From contig NZ_PDJL01000004.1 of NCBI RefSeq assembly GCF_002563795.1, positions 372,001-436,000 of the forward strand: a stretch of DNA of 64,000 nucleotides, written 5' to 3'. Positions 56,463 through 64,000 of this stretch are shown piece by piece. The notes beneath the pieces were generated by a model, which ran no database searches, had not been told where the DNA came from, and saw only the letters and a list, made by a program, of their open reading frames with translations. The stretch's first letter is position 1, and the number at the start of each line of letters is the position of its first letter. The stretch is from Vibrio sp. ES.051 (lineage in GTDB: Bacteria > Pseudomonadota > Gammaproteobacteria > Enterobacterales > Vibrionaceae). Made by a program: the position numbers and the translations under genes.

Positions 56463-57353
56463 CTACTTAATAGCTACCGAGTAAAGGTTATGCTCAGGTT
56501 TTCCTGCGAACATAATAGCTCCTTCAATCGCGTCAAACTGTGGTTCTACAATCCATTGCTGAACGGGAGGCGATAGCCAGCGTACGATGCGCTCTGCAAT
56601 GCTGCCCATTAAACAAATACGCGTGGCTCCACGCTTATTTAATGCCACAAGAAACATTTCTATATCTGCTGCAGTTTGCTTTAACATTGCAATCGCTAAT
56701 ACATCGCCTTGTTCTGCGTTTTGGAAAATCGCAGGGGAAAACTGACCATAATCACGAGGTAGTGCTTGTTTGGACCATGCCACCACGTTGTCGATGTCGT
56801 TTTCAAAGTGCGTCATTACCTGCTCTGTTAATGGTGTTTTTTCGCGAATGCCATCTTCCGCCAATAAGACTTGCTGAATGAGGCGCAGACCCATGATCGC
56901 ACCGCCACCTTGGTCTGAGATTGGAAACTCTCGACCGCCGACAACGTGCTGTTTCAATCCTTTTAAGTAAATACCGCAAGAACCGGTTCCGGCTATCATA
57001 ATTGCACCATCTTGACCATTGTGTGCGCCAATACATGCACCGTATGCATCAGTATTTAATGTCATGCTGGCAAAACGATGAGGAAGTGACATGAATGCTT
57101 GCCAAGATGCTTTGTGTTCTGCTCCAGCAAGCGCAAGCCCAACATGCATTGAGGCAAAGTCTTGTTCAGTTAATCCGCCTTGTTTGGCTGCTGAAGCAAT
57201 ACAATCACGAATAGAAGTCATGGCCACTTCTGCGCCGAGCATGATATTGGCGCTACCGCTTTTGGCTTCACCAATAAAATGGCCTTGCGCGTCTTTGATA
57301 CGAGCACGACAAGAAGTCCCCCCACCATCAATACCGACAAAATACATCCCCAT
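56463..57353 (-). CDS. gspK: Glucosamine / N-acetylglucosamine kinase (BadF/BcrA ATPase family)
   Basis: A 296-residue ASKHA-fold sugar kinase. The phosphate-1 motif is FVGIDGGGTSCRARI, with GTGSCGIY and the substrate segment GGREFPISDQGGGAIMGLRL. The adenosine motif is CLMGSIAERIV. A homologue in V. furnissii/V. cholerae (GspK, VC0614) was described as a glucosamine-specific kinase, while many annotations say GlcNAc kinase. The neighbouring enzymes release both GlcNAc (ChbP, GH20) and possibly GlcN (GH9), so the substrate is open. AGGAG lies eight bases before the start. Confidence 0.88.
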   Translation of the reverse strand: MGMYFVGIDGGGTSCRARIKDAQGHFIGEAKSGSANIMLGAEVAMTSIRDCIASAAKQGGLTEQDFASMHVGLALAGAEHKASWQAFMSLPHRFASMTLNTDAYGACIGAHNGQDGAIMIAGTGSCGIYLKGLKQHVVGGREFPISDQGGGAIMGLRLIQQVLLAEDGIREKTPLTEQVMTHFENDIDNVVAWSKQALPRDYGQFSPAIFQNAEQGDVLAIAMLKQTAADIEMFLVALNKRGATRICLMGSIAERIVRWLSPPVQQWIVEPQFDAIEGAIMFAGKPEHNLYSVAIK

Positions 57354-57355
57354 GA

Positions 57356-59095
57356 TTACTGCTCCTTGAATTCTTCAGAGGTCGCTAAAGTTGACACGTG
57401 CTGAGCCTGACTCATGACGGCCAGTAAGTACCAAGCACCATGCGGGATCCATTGCTCCCCCCAGCGCCAGTTCTGTAGCATGTCATCTTTTTGTGCTGGT
57501 GGATTAAAGGCGATGTCTTCTTCATCTTCGAATCCACCAGTAATACCATTACACACCCCACCTTTGGCGTTGTAGAAACCGTATTGAGGAAGGTAGTCGG
57601 AATTGTTGCGGCCATGGCCATCGAGCATGCACATATCATAAGGGTTTAAACCGACAATCCAGTTGATAGCGTTTTGAGCCAGTTGAGACAGCTGTTGTTT
57701 TAACGAATCAGACGTTAGATATGGCTGAGCAATGTAAGCCATGGTTGCCAATGAACCTAGACGTGCGTTTTCCCCTTGCCACCAGTAACCGGACTCGTTG
57801 TTATGTGCGACAAAGAAGGCATCACGTTTTGCTTCATTTACCCCTTTGACATACTGACGAGGATAACCAAATGGGTTTGTGACTTTATTGGTGATCGCCA
57901 CTTCGAATGAACACGCTTGAGTGACGACTTGTGTTACTGATTCGACGAAGGAAGAATCATCTTCAATGGCGAGGTATTCACATAAGGCGATCACTGGTAA
58001 TCCTGCTTCTGCTGCATGGAAGTAAGGTCGACTCCCATCATTGTTCGCTGACCAAAAATGTTGAATGTGTTTATCGCTAGTTTGACGAACCGTTAGACGA
58101 GTTGCCCATAAACGACTCTCTTCTAAGTAGCGAGTTTCCTTGGTGGTTTTAAACAGTTCTACACTGGCAAGTAGTGCACAGTATTCATCAATGATATTTT
58201 CTTCGCCGTCATTTAAATATTGCGTATTATGTTCTTTTAAATGCCAATAGCCGTTCTCTGCAGCATTGCGGTAGCTTTGTTGATCATATTCACCTTTCAC
58301 ATCAAGTCGTGATGCAGCCGCAAGTGCTGCGATAGCGACGCCGCCACCTTGCCTAAAGCCGGCTTGATAATCATCGAACTTGTGGCCGAGTTGAGTTTCG
58401 TAGGCGCAAATTTCACGTTGAGTGGTATCTTTACTCCATTTATCAAAAACGGTCATATAAAAGAAACCTTGCTCGTTTTGCATGCGAACTAGGAAGTCAG
58501 CGCCGAAAAGGGCTTCTTCGATAAGACGTGTTCGCGTAAATGCAGCGATTTCTTCACTATTTTCGAGTAAAGAAAGGCCCTTCAACATATTCCAAACCAC
58601 CATGGGGATTTGTTGAGGATTTAAGTAATTGGCATAGGATAAATGGCTGAGATATTTGCTGACATCTCCAGATGCGTCATACCAACCGCCATGGGCATCC
58701 ACGGTTTGGTTAGAGTTTAATAATGGCGCTTGACGGTCTTGTTGATCAAAAATGCCGCCACAACGTTGAGATTTAAAATAGTGGATCACGTCTGACAAGG
58801 TGCGATCCAGTAGAATATGTTGACGGATCTCAAAATGAGAGGAGCAGACGTGGTCAAAACGAAGGTAGTAACTGCCTGGAGTGGTAAAAGACGAAAAATC
58901 GATCAGATAGAAATAGCCTTGATGCCAGTTTGCCACCCTACCTTGCTCCTCGACTGCTAGTGTCGCAACAACTTGTTGGCTATCAGCACAGACCAATAAA
59001 GCCGTAGTAGAAGTTAAATGTGGCTGGTTAGTCTGGATAATTGCTGTCTTAGGGCCCAGACGTTCATAACCAATGTGGTTAGTCAGTAGCAGCAT
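57356..59095 (-). CDS. GH9 glycosidase (probable exo-beta-D-glucosaminidase)
   Basis: A 579-residue family GH9 protein: an N-terminal Ig-like CelD_N domain (NHIGYERLGPKTAIIQ... about 1-95), then the (alpha/alpha)6 catalytic domain. VDAHGGWYDASGDVSKYLS carries the catalytic base aspartates, and GGFEDEEDIAFNPPAQKDD supplies the acid Glu. Older annotations call it endoglucanase, but the Vibrio chitin-cluster homologue is, as I remember, characterised as an exo-beta-glucosaminidase. No signal peptide. The kinase starts two bases after its stop. It is GGAGA-preceded. Confidence 0.9.
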   Translation of the reverse strand: MLLLTNHIGYERLGPKTAIIQTNQPHLTSTTALLVCADSQQVVATLAVEEQGRVANWHQGYFYLIDFSSFTTPGSYYLRFDHVCSSHFEIRQHILLDRTLSDVIHYFKSQRCGGIFDQQDRQAPLLNSNQTVDAHGGWYDASGDVSKYLSHLSYANYLNPQQIPMVVWNMLKGLSLLENSEEIAAFTRTRLIEEALFGADFLVRMQNEQGFFYMTVFDKWSKDTTQREICAYETQLGHKFDDYQAGFRQGGGVAIAALAAASRLDVKGEYDQQSYRNAAENGYWHLKEHNTQYLNDGEENIIDEYCALLASVELFKTTKETRYLEESRLWATRLTVRQTSDKHIQHFWSANNDGSRPYFHAAEAGLPVIALCEYLAIEDDSSFVESVTQVVTQACSFEVAITNKVTNPFGYPRQYVKGVNEAKRDAFFVAHNNESGYWWQGENARLGSLATMAYIAQPYLTSDSLKQQLSQLAQNAINWIVGLNPYDMCMLDGHGRNNSDYLPQYGFYNAKGGVCNGITGGFEDEEDIAFNPPAQKDDMLQNWRWGEQWIPHGAWYLLAVMSQAQHVSTLATSEEFKEQ

Positions 59096-59113
59096 TCAAT
59101 GTCTCCGGGAAGC

Positions 59114-59145
59114 TATAAAATAGGGGGTCAGGCTAAACCTGACCC
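59114..59145 (-). terminator. Hairpin between transporter and GH9 genes (attenuator-like)
   Basis: On the minus strand GGGTCAGG, TTTAG, CCTGACCC is a perfect 8-bp stem, followed by CCTATTTTATAG. It lies in the 59-bp gap between the last transporter gene and GH9. It probably reduces transcription into the enzyme genes rather than stopping it. Confidence 0.6.
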
Positions 59146-59154
59146 TAGTTATGA

Positions 59155-60150
59155 TTAATCTTCAAACAAGTAACAGCGAACAAAGTGGTTCTCTGATAGT
59201 TGAGTAATGCCCGGTAAGTGCTCTCGACACTTGTCTGTTGCGTGCACGCAGCGGCCAGCAAAAGGACAACCGACGGAATCAGGCGTCCAGAGAGGAATTT
59301 CTCCTTTATTGCCTTTCAGTTTCTCGTGGATCGATTTGGATGGATCGGGCACCGCTGAAACGAGCAATTGAGTGTATGGATGTTGCGGAGCGTGGATGAT
59401 TTCTTCTGTATCACCCCATTCCACCATATGCCCTACATACATAACCGCGAGATCTTCGGCGATGTAACGTGCTGTCGCGATATCGTGAGTGATGTAAAGT
59501 AGAGACATCTGTTTCTCAAACTTCATCTCTTCCATCAGGTTGAGGACACCAGCACGAATGGAAACATCAAGCATTGAAGTTGGCTCATCCGCTAAAACAA
59601 CTTCTGCGCCGACTGCGATGTTACGTGCTAAGTTCACACGTTGACGTTGACCACCGGAAAGCTGGTGAGGGAATTTTTGAGCGGTTTCTTTTGGTGGAAT
59701 AAGGCCCACTTGCTCCAGCAGGTCGTATACACGCTCTTCCAATTCTTTCTTGCTGCCCTGGGCTACCTTTTTGTGGATAAGCAGTGGGCGTGCAATGTGG
59801 TGAAAGATATTGTGCGTTGGGTTTAGTGAACCGAACGGATCTTGCCATACCATTTGTACGCCTTCGCGGTACGTAATTAAATCCTGCCGGGAGGTGATAG
59901 CTTGGATATCACGCCCTTTATACTCGATCACGCCGTCGGTAGGTGCATACATTTTGGCAATCATTTTTGCAGTCGTAGACTTTCCTGAGCCCGACTCACC
60001 GACTACCGCTAAACCGCGGCTTTTGTGCATCTTGAATGATACGTCGTTGATCGCGCGCATTTTGGACTGCTTGATCGAATTGCTATTTAAAGGAAAGTCT
60101 TTAACGACATTTTTACCCTCAATCAGCAGTTCGCCGAGTTGTTTGCTCAT
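59155..60150 (-). CDS. Chitin-oligosaccharide ABC transporter ATP-binding protein (OppF/DppF type)
   Basis: A 331-residue peptide-type ABC ATPase. The ATG at 60150 (MSKQLGELLIEGKNVVKDF) has GGAGAG four bases upstream; a GTG-type start four codons earlier lacks it. Walker A is GESGSGKSTTAKM, the signature is QLSGGQRQRVNLARNI, Walker B is VVLADEPTSMLD, and the Cys-rich C-terminus is CPFAGRCVHATDKCREHLPG, typical of OppF/DppF and often Fe-S binding. The context is a dipeptide-like importer whose vibrio homologues import (GlcNAc)n, so I assign the substrate by context. Confidence 0.9.
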   Translation of the reverse strand: MSKQLGELLIEGKNVVKDFPLNSNSIKQSKMRAINDVSFKMHKSRGLAVVGESGSGKSTTAKMIAKMYAPTDGVIEYKGRDIQAITSRQDLITYREGVQMVWQDPFGSLNPTHNIFHHIARPLLIHKKVAQGSKKELEERVYDLLEQVGLIPPKETAQKFPHQLSGGQRQRVNLARNIAVGAEVVLADEPTSMLDVSIRAGVLNLMEEMKFEKQMSLLYITHDIATARYIAEDLAVMYVGHMVEWGDTEEIIHAPQHPYTQLLVSAVPDPSKSIHEKLKGNKGEIPLWTPDSVGCPFAGRCVHATDKCREHLPGITQLSENHFVRCYLFED

Positions 60151-60197
60151 AATTCTCTCCAATGTAATTTTGTTCTTACTAGGGTTACTTTTTGTCG

Positions 60198-61181
60198 TTA
60201 AACCTTAGTTTGAGCAATAGTTTCGCCGTACAAATGGCAATTTGAAAAACGACCAGGTTCAATTTGACGCAGCTGAGTTGGTATTTTGGTACAAGCTTCG
60301 TGAACACGGTCACAGCGAGCTTGGAAGCGGCAACCTTGAGGGATTTCTAATAAGTTCAAAGGGTTGCCTGGGATACCAGTTAACTTGGTTTTTGGACCTG
60401 TTAATGGAGGAAAAGAGCTACCCAAACCTTTGGTATAAGGGTGGTAAGGACTTTCCAAAATTTGTTTCGAAGGTGCGACCTCAATCAGTTCACCCGAGTA
60501 CATGATGCCGATACGATCTGAGAACTCGACCATAAGTGATAAGTCATGAGTAATGAAAAGGATCGAGAAACCGAACTCTTCTTTCAGTGCATAAATTTTT
60601 TGTAGAATTTCGCGTTGCACTACCACATCTAATGCGGTAGTTGGCTCATCCATGATGATCATTTTTGGATTCAATGCTAGAGCGATAGCAATCACCAAAC
60701 GTTGACGCATACCACCAGAAAACTGGTGAGGGTAGTCGTTCAAGCGGCTAGGATGAATGTCAACAATTTCCAACAACCCTTCTGCACGCCTTTTGGCTTG
60801 ATCGCGAGTCATATTGGTGTGGCGCATGATGACGTCGCAAAACTGTTCTTCTATATTAAGAACTGGATTCAGTGCGTTCATGGCACTTTGAAATACCATC
60901 GACATTTCACTCCAGCGGAATGATTGCATACGAGCGTCACTGTAATTGATTATGTCTTCGCCATTGAAGATAACCTCACCACCAGTAATAAATGCTGGCG
61001 GCTTGTGAAGACGCATGAGCGAGAACGCAACGGTTGACTTACCGCAGCCTGACTCACCAGCCAAACCAAAGACCTCTCCAGGCGCAATGTCAAAGCTAAC
61101 GTTATTACAGGCGCGGACGTCACCCGCATCTGTGATGTAATCTACGCATAGGTTACGGATAGAAATTAGTGGTGCAGTCAT
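60198..61181 (-). CDS. Chitin-oligosaccharide ABC transporter ATP-binding protein (OppD/DppD type)
   Basis: A 327-residue peptide-type ABC ATPase: Walker A GESGCGKSTVAFSL, signature QFSGGMRQRLVIAIALALNPK, Walker B MIIMDEPTTALD, switch FITHDLSLMVEFS. The C-terminal Cys pattern (CRFQARCDRVHEACTKIP) resembles that of its partner. It lies two bases after the second permease gene, in the same operon as its partners. Confidence 0.9.
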   Translation of the reverse strand: MTAPLISIRNLCVDYITDAGDVRACNNVSFDIAPGEVFGLAGESGCGKSTVAFSLMRLHKPPAFITGGEVIFNGEDIINYSDARMQSFRWSEMSMVFQSAMNALNPVLNIEEQFCDVIMRHTNMTRDQAKRRAEGLLEIVDIHPSRLNDYPHQFSGGMRQRLVIAIALALNPKMIIMDEPTTALDVVVQREILQKIYALKEEFGFSILFITHDLSLMVEFSDRIGIMYSGELIEVAPSKQILESPYHPYTKGLGSSFPPLTGPKTKLTGIPGNPLNLLEIPQGCRFQARCDRVHEACTKIPTQLRQIEPGRFSNCHLYGETIAQTKV

Positions 61182-61183
61182 GA

Positions 61184-62209
61184 TTATTTATCTCCGCTCC
61201 ATAGTGCATTTTGCGGTGCCATGTCAGGCGTACGCTCTTTCTTATCTTTTTGTGCCAGCTTCTTCCAGCGCTTCATCCCTTTGTGAGAGCGAAGTTGAGG
61301 GTTGGCAATCTCGTCAACTGCAAAGTTCAGAAGAGCAAGACCTGTCACCAATAGCGTTAAGGCAATACAAGGTGCTAATACTTCCCACCATGCGCCAATA
61401 AGCATGGCCGATGAGGTTTGTACGTTGTAAAGCATGATGCCCCAACTGATGGTGTTGGCATCGCCTAATCCCAAGAATGAGATAACGGCTTCAGTATTGA
61501 TTGCCAACATGACAGAGCCGATGAAACTTGCTCCGACGATTGGAATTAAGTTCGGCAAAATCTCGACAAAGATAATGCGGAATGAAGATTCGCCTAGTAC
61601 CTCTGCGGCCTTTACGAACTCTTTCTCGCGCAGTGCCATGGTTTGAGAGCGGACAACCCGTGCGCCCCATGCCCAAGAGGTACCTGCGATGATTAATGCA
61701 ATGGTGAGCGGACCTGCTTCCCCAATAAACGCAGCCAGAACGAACAGTAAGGGGTATTGTGGAATCACCAGCATAATGTTCATTGCGGCACTTAAGATGT
61801 CATCGACACGACCACCGAAGTAACCTGCAGAGATACCGATAACCGTTGCAAGAAAACAAACGATGATACCTGCGCCAAAGCCAACACCGAGCGATACGCG
61901 AGCGCCATAAGCAACTTGTGACCAGATATCGCGGCCCATACGACTAGTGCCTAATATGTGGTCTGCTTTTTTAGACATAAGAAGACTACGACGATCATCC
62001 GCAAGATTATTCGCTACCCACCCATCTGGGTTGTTTTGTGCTTGATTTACAACAAAACTAGGGTATTCATGTGGATTACCCGTTCGTTTGTCGGGAGCAT
62101 GTTTGGTGATTAAAGGAGCTGCAATAGCAACGAAAATAAAGATGGTAACAATGGCTAGGCCGATTCGAGCGAACGCGTTACCTAAAATAAGTTTGAATAG
62201 TTCTTTCAT
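61184..62209 (-). CDS. Chitin-oligosaccharide ABC transporter permease (OppC/DppC type)
   Basis: A 341-residue membrane protein from the ATG at 62209 (MKELFKLILGNAFARIGLA); the frame continues upstream but overlaps the other permease. About six membrane segments with the MetI/BPD_transp_1 core and EAA loop VRSQTMALREKEFVKAAEVLGESSFRIIF. A large periplasmic insert follows the first helix (about 40-110), as in many DppC homologues. Two bases after the first permease stop (TAA TC ATG). Confidence 0.9.
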   Translation of the reverse strand: MKELFKLILGNAFARIGLAIVTIFIFVAIAAPLITKHAPDKRTGNPHEYPSFVVNQAQNNPDGWVANNLADDRRSLLMSKKADHILGTSRMGRDIWSQVAYGARVSLGVGFGAGIIVCFLATVIGISAGYFGGRVDDILSAAMNIMLVIPQYPLLFVLAAFIGEAGPLTIALIIAGTSWAWGARVVRSQTMALREKEFVKAAEVLGESSFRIIFVEILPNLIPIVGASFIGSVMLAINTEAVISFLGLGDANTISWGIMLYNVQTSSAMLIGAWWEVLAPCIALTLLVTGLALLNFAVDEIANPQLRSHKGMKRWKKLAQKDKKERTPDMAPQNALWSGDK

Positions 62210-62211
62210 GA

Positions 62212-63198
62212 TTATTTGCCTCCCGTACGTAGGCGAGGGTCTAGAATCATGTACAGCATGTCTGCCATCAAGTTGAAGCACAGCATGAACATTGTCATGA
62301 TAATTAACTGACCTTGTAGTACTTGGTAGTCACGAGCGTGGATAGCGTTCAACAGAACCGTACCTAATCCTGGGTAGTTGAAAATCATTTCAATGATTAA
62401 CTGACCACCGATGGCCATACCTAAAGACATAGATAGTGCGGTGACGCTTGGTAGCAATGCGTTACGTGCGGCGTAGTTGAAGACTACTCGGTTTTCACTT
62501 AGCCCTTTCCCCTTTGCCATCGTGATATAGTCTTCTGCGAGAAGGTTGATCATATTGTTACGCATATTGACTAGGAAGCCACCGATTTGAACAATGGTTG
62601 CACAGAAAAGAGGCAACACCGCGTGGTAGCCTACGTTCCTAATGAACTCCCAGTTTGTCCAATCTGGAATTGTGCCCGGGGTGTAAGCGTAACCTGATGG
62701 GAACCATTTCAAGCCGATTGAAAAAGTAAAAAGTGCTAGCATAGCAATAACCATTTGCGGAACCGCTTGAATGATTAACGTGCCAGGCGTCACGAAAGCA
62801 TCATATTTGCTGCCACGTTTCCATGCGGCAAAAATGCCCAGTACTGACGCGATTGAGAAAGAAAGCACAACCGCAGTACCGGCTAGGAATAGTGACCAGC
62901 CAAACGCACTGCCCAATAGAGTATTAACTGAAAGCGGGTAGAACTGGATAGAAGTACCTAACTCCCAGCTGAGGATGTTTTTTATGTACGACAAGTACTG
63001 GATGTAAATTGGTCCATCAACGAAACCTAGCAGTTCTTTCATTGCTGCGATTCGCTCTGGCGTCACCTGTACGGACGCATTAGCAAACATCATGGTAACT
63101 GGGTCACCAGGCATTGCTCGCGGAATAATAAAGTTTAACGTCGCTGCAACTAAGAGCGCGACAAGATAGAACGACAAACGTCTTAAAAAATAACCCAT
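62212..63198 (-). CDS. Chitin-oligosaccharide ABC transporter permease (OppB/DppB type)
   Basis: A 328-residue permease with six membrane segments: MGYFLRRLSFYLVALLVAATLNFIIPRAMPGDPV is the typical DppB N-terminus, and the EAA loop is in LLAEDYITMAKGKGLSENRVVFNYAARNALLP. AAGGTGTGAG precedes the start. It is separated from the upstream binding-protein gene by 166 bp that contain hairpins. Confidence 0.92.
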   Translation of the reverse strand: MGYFLRRLSFYLVALLVAATLNFIIPRAMPGDPVTMMFANASVQVTPERIAAMKELLGFVDGPIYIQYLSYIKNILSWELGTSIQFYPLSVNTLLGSAFGWSLFLAGTAVVLSFSIASVLGIFAAWKRGSKYDAFVTPGTLIIQAVPQMVIAMLALFTFSIGLKWFPSGYAYTPGTIPDWTNWEFIRNVGYHAVLPLFCATIVQIGGFLVNMRNNMINLLAEDYITMAKGKGLSENRVVFNYAARNALLPSVTALSMSLGMAIGGQLIIEMIFNYPGLGTVLLNAIHARDYQVLQGQLIIMTMFMLCFNLMADMLYMILDPRLRTGGK

Positions 63199-63246
63199 AA
63201 CTCACACCTTACTCACCCAGATTTTCCCTGTTACTGGTTTCAGGTC

Positions 63247-63347
63247 GCTCCTAGCGAAATTTAGAGCGAAAAATCCCCTGACGACGAGCGCCATGTATTG
63301 GTTTCGTTACAAGGGATTTTGTAGGCGGCACAAGGGATATGTGCCGC
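63247..63347 (-). promoter_or_regulatory. Hairpin-rich gap between binding protein and permease genes
   Basis: GCGGCACA (63325-63332) and TGTGCCGC (63340-63347) form a perfect 8-bp stem 17 bp past the binding-protein stop. A second, weaker repeat is CGCTC...GAGCG near 63250-63272. No T run follows either. Such hairpins after a binding-protein gene often protect its mRNA and keep it more abundant than the membrane components. Confidence 0.5.
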
Positions 63348-63364
63348 TTGAAATGAACTTCTAC

Positions 63365-64000
63365 TTATTTAACTGGCTCTAGGTCTAGTACGTGAAGTAG
63401 ACGCTCTGGAATGCCAGCCCAAATGTTTGGACGGCCCTTAGGATTTTCTTCGTTCCACCAACCAGTGAATCGAGTTGTGTTGTATTGGTACATGTAAGCG
63501 CCAGACAACACAGGAATAGTTACCTGATCCTGAGCAATGATCTTCTGGATGCCGTGAGCGATTTCTAGCTGCTCTTGCTTATCAGCGGTCTTGTAGAAGC
63601 TGTTAAGAAGACCATCTAACTTGTCGTTCTCGTAGAAGTGCATTGCAAAACGAGGCATACCTTCACCAGATTGTAGCTTCGAGTTGTAACCGCTATCCCA
63701 GTACAAGTGTGGATCTGCGCCGTGGAAATAGTTGGTGTATGCAACGTCGTAAGTACCCTCTAGCATTGCTTGGTTGTATACCGAGAAGTCAGGAGTACGA
63801 GCTCGTGCTTTAATACCAACTTCCGCTAATTGCTCAACCGCTAGCTGTACAGTGTTGTTGAAGTCTGTCCAACCGTTTGGCGATTGAATCAGAAGCTCGA
63901 AAGACTTTCCTGATGGAGTGTCAACGAAACCATCTTTGTCCACATCTTTAAAGCCAGCTTTCGCCAGAAGTTTCTTCGCGCCTTCCGCGTTGTATGTATT
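63365..64000 (-). CDS. Chitin-oligosaccharide-binding protein, C-terminal part (5' end cut by window)
   Basis: Peptide/oligosaccharide-type periplasmic binding protein (SBP_bac_5 family). The frame runs off the right edge; 211 C-terminal residues are visible. Segments such as AEGAKKLLAKAGFKDVDKDGFVDTP and TNYFHGADPHLYWDSGYNSKLQSG match the family's lobe that closes over the ligand. The vibrio homologue (CBP) binds chitobiose and longer (GlcNAc)n and also keeps the ChiS sensor quiet without ligand. Substrate and signalling role are inferred from the operon, as the N-terminus is out of view. Confidence 0.88.
   Translation of the reverse strand, partial: NTYNAEGAKKLLAKAGFKDVDKDGFVDTPSGKSFELLIQSPNGWTDFNNTVQLAVEQLAEVGIKARARTPDFSVYNQAMLEGTYDVAYTNYFHGADPHLYWDSGYNSKLQSGEGMPRFAMHFYENDKLDGLLNSFYKTADKQEQLEIAHGIQKIIAQDQVTIPVLSGAYMYQYNTTRFTGWWNEENPKGRPNIWAGIPERLLHVLDLEPVK

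Overview
The window is core chromosomal DNA of a Vibrio, most likely from the larger (first) chromosome. The strongest pointers are a LuxR/OpaR/SmcR-type TetR regulator, the pilABCD-coaE-zapD-yacG block, and a full cytoplasmic chitobiose-utilisation cluster with its oligopeptide-type ABC transporter. The LuxR-type protein looks closest to the V. vulnificus/V. parahaemolyticus group as I remember them, but I cannot name the species. Gene order also agrees with what I remember of V. parahaemolyticus. No rRNA, tRNA, CRISPR array, prophage or intact insertion sequence is visible. About 57 protein genes fill the window, two of them cut by its ends.

Region by region. 1-2112 (minus): a CBS-domain membrane protein (CorB type, cut by the left edge, TTG start) and the CcsA-like protein YpjD. 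2326-5901 (plus): ffh, then the rpsP-rimM-trmD-rplS operon. 6123-13247 (minus): yacG, zapD, coaE, then type IV pilus genes pilD, pilC, pilB, pilA, and nadC. 13320-13578: a structured element with terminal inverted repeats (candidate MITE), ending 17 bp before ampD. 13596-21634 (plus): ampD, then pdhR-aceE-aceF-lpdA (pyruvate dehydrogenase), with two perfect PdhR-type operators before pdhR. 21777-22391 (minus): the quorum-sensing master regulator, with a candidate Qrr small-RNA pairing site over its ribosome binding site. 22711-27871: hpt, carbonic anhydrase divergent from a SulP transporter, and the yadGH exporter. 27950-33995 (minus): panC, panB, folK, pcnB, gluQ, dksA, sfsA. 34065-41348 (plus): hrpB, mrcB and a patatin/beta-barrel (type Vd) protein. 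41618-46468 (plus): acnB, yacL, glnK, amtB. 46608-50377 (plus): a Fur-boxed fbpABC-type ferric iron importer. 50509-64000 (minus): phosphohexomutase, chitobiose phosphorylase, GH20 hexosaminidase, glucosamine/GlcNAc kinase, GH9 enzyme, and the five-component chitin-oligosaccharide ABC transporter, whose binding protein is cut by the right edge.

How the parts work together. The right-hand 13 kb imports chitin oligosaccharides and breaks them down in the cytoplasm by phosphorolysis (ChbP) and hydrolysis (GH20, GH9). The sugars are then phosphorylated by the kinase and probably isomerised by the mutase. The pyruvate dehydrogenase block is a self-regulated unit under PdhR. The iron importer carries a Fur box beside its promoter, and glnK-amtB carries a near-consensus sigma-54 promoter.

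No wholly new system stands out. The observations most worth a second look are the structured repeat in front of ampD, an overlapping seven-codon leader ORF in front of acnB, probable non-ATG starts (corB, hrpB, possibly pcnB), and the phosphohexomutase of unproven substrate in the chitin cluster.
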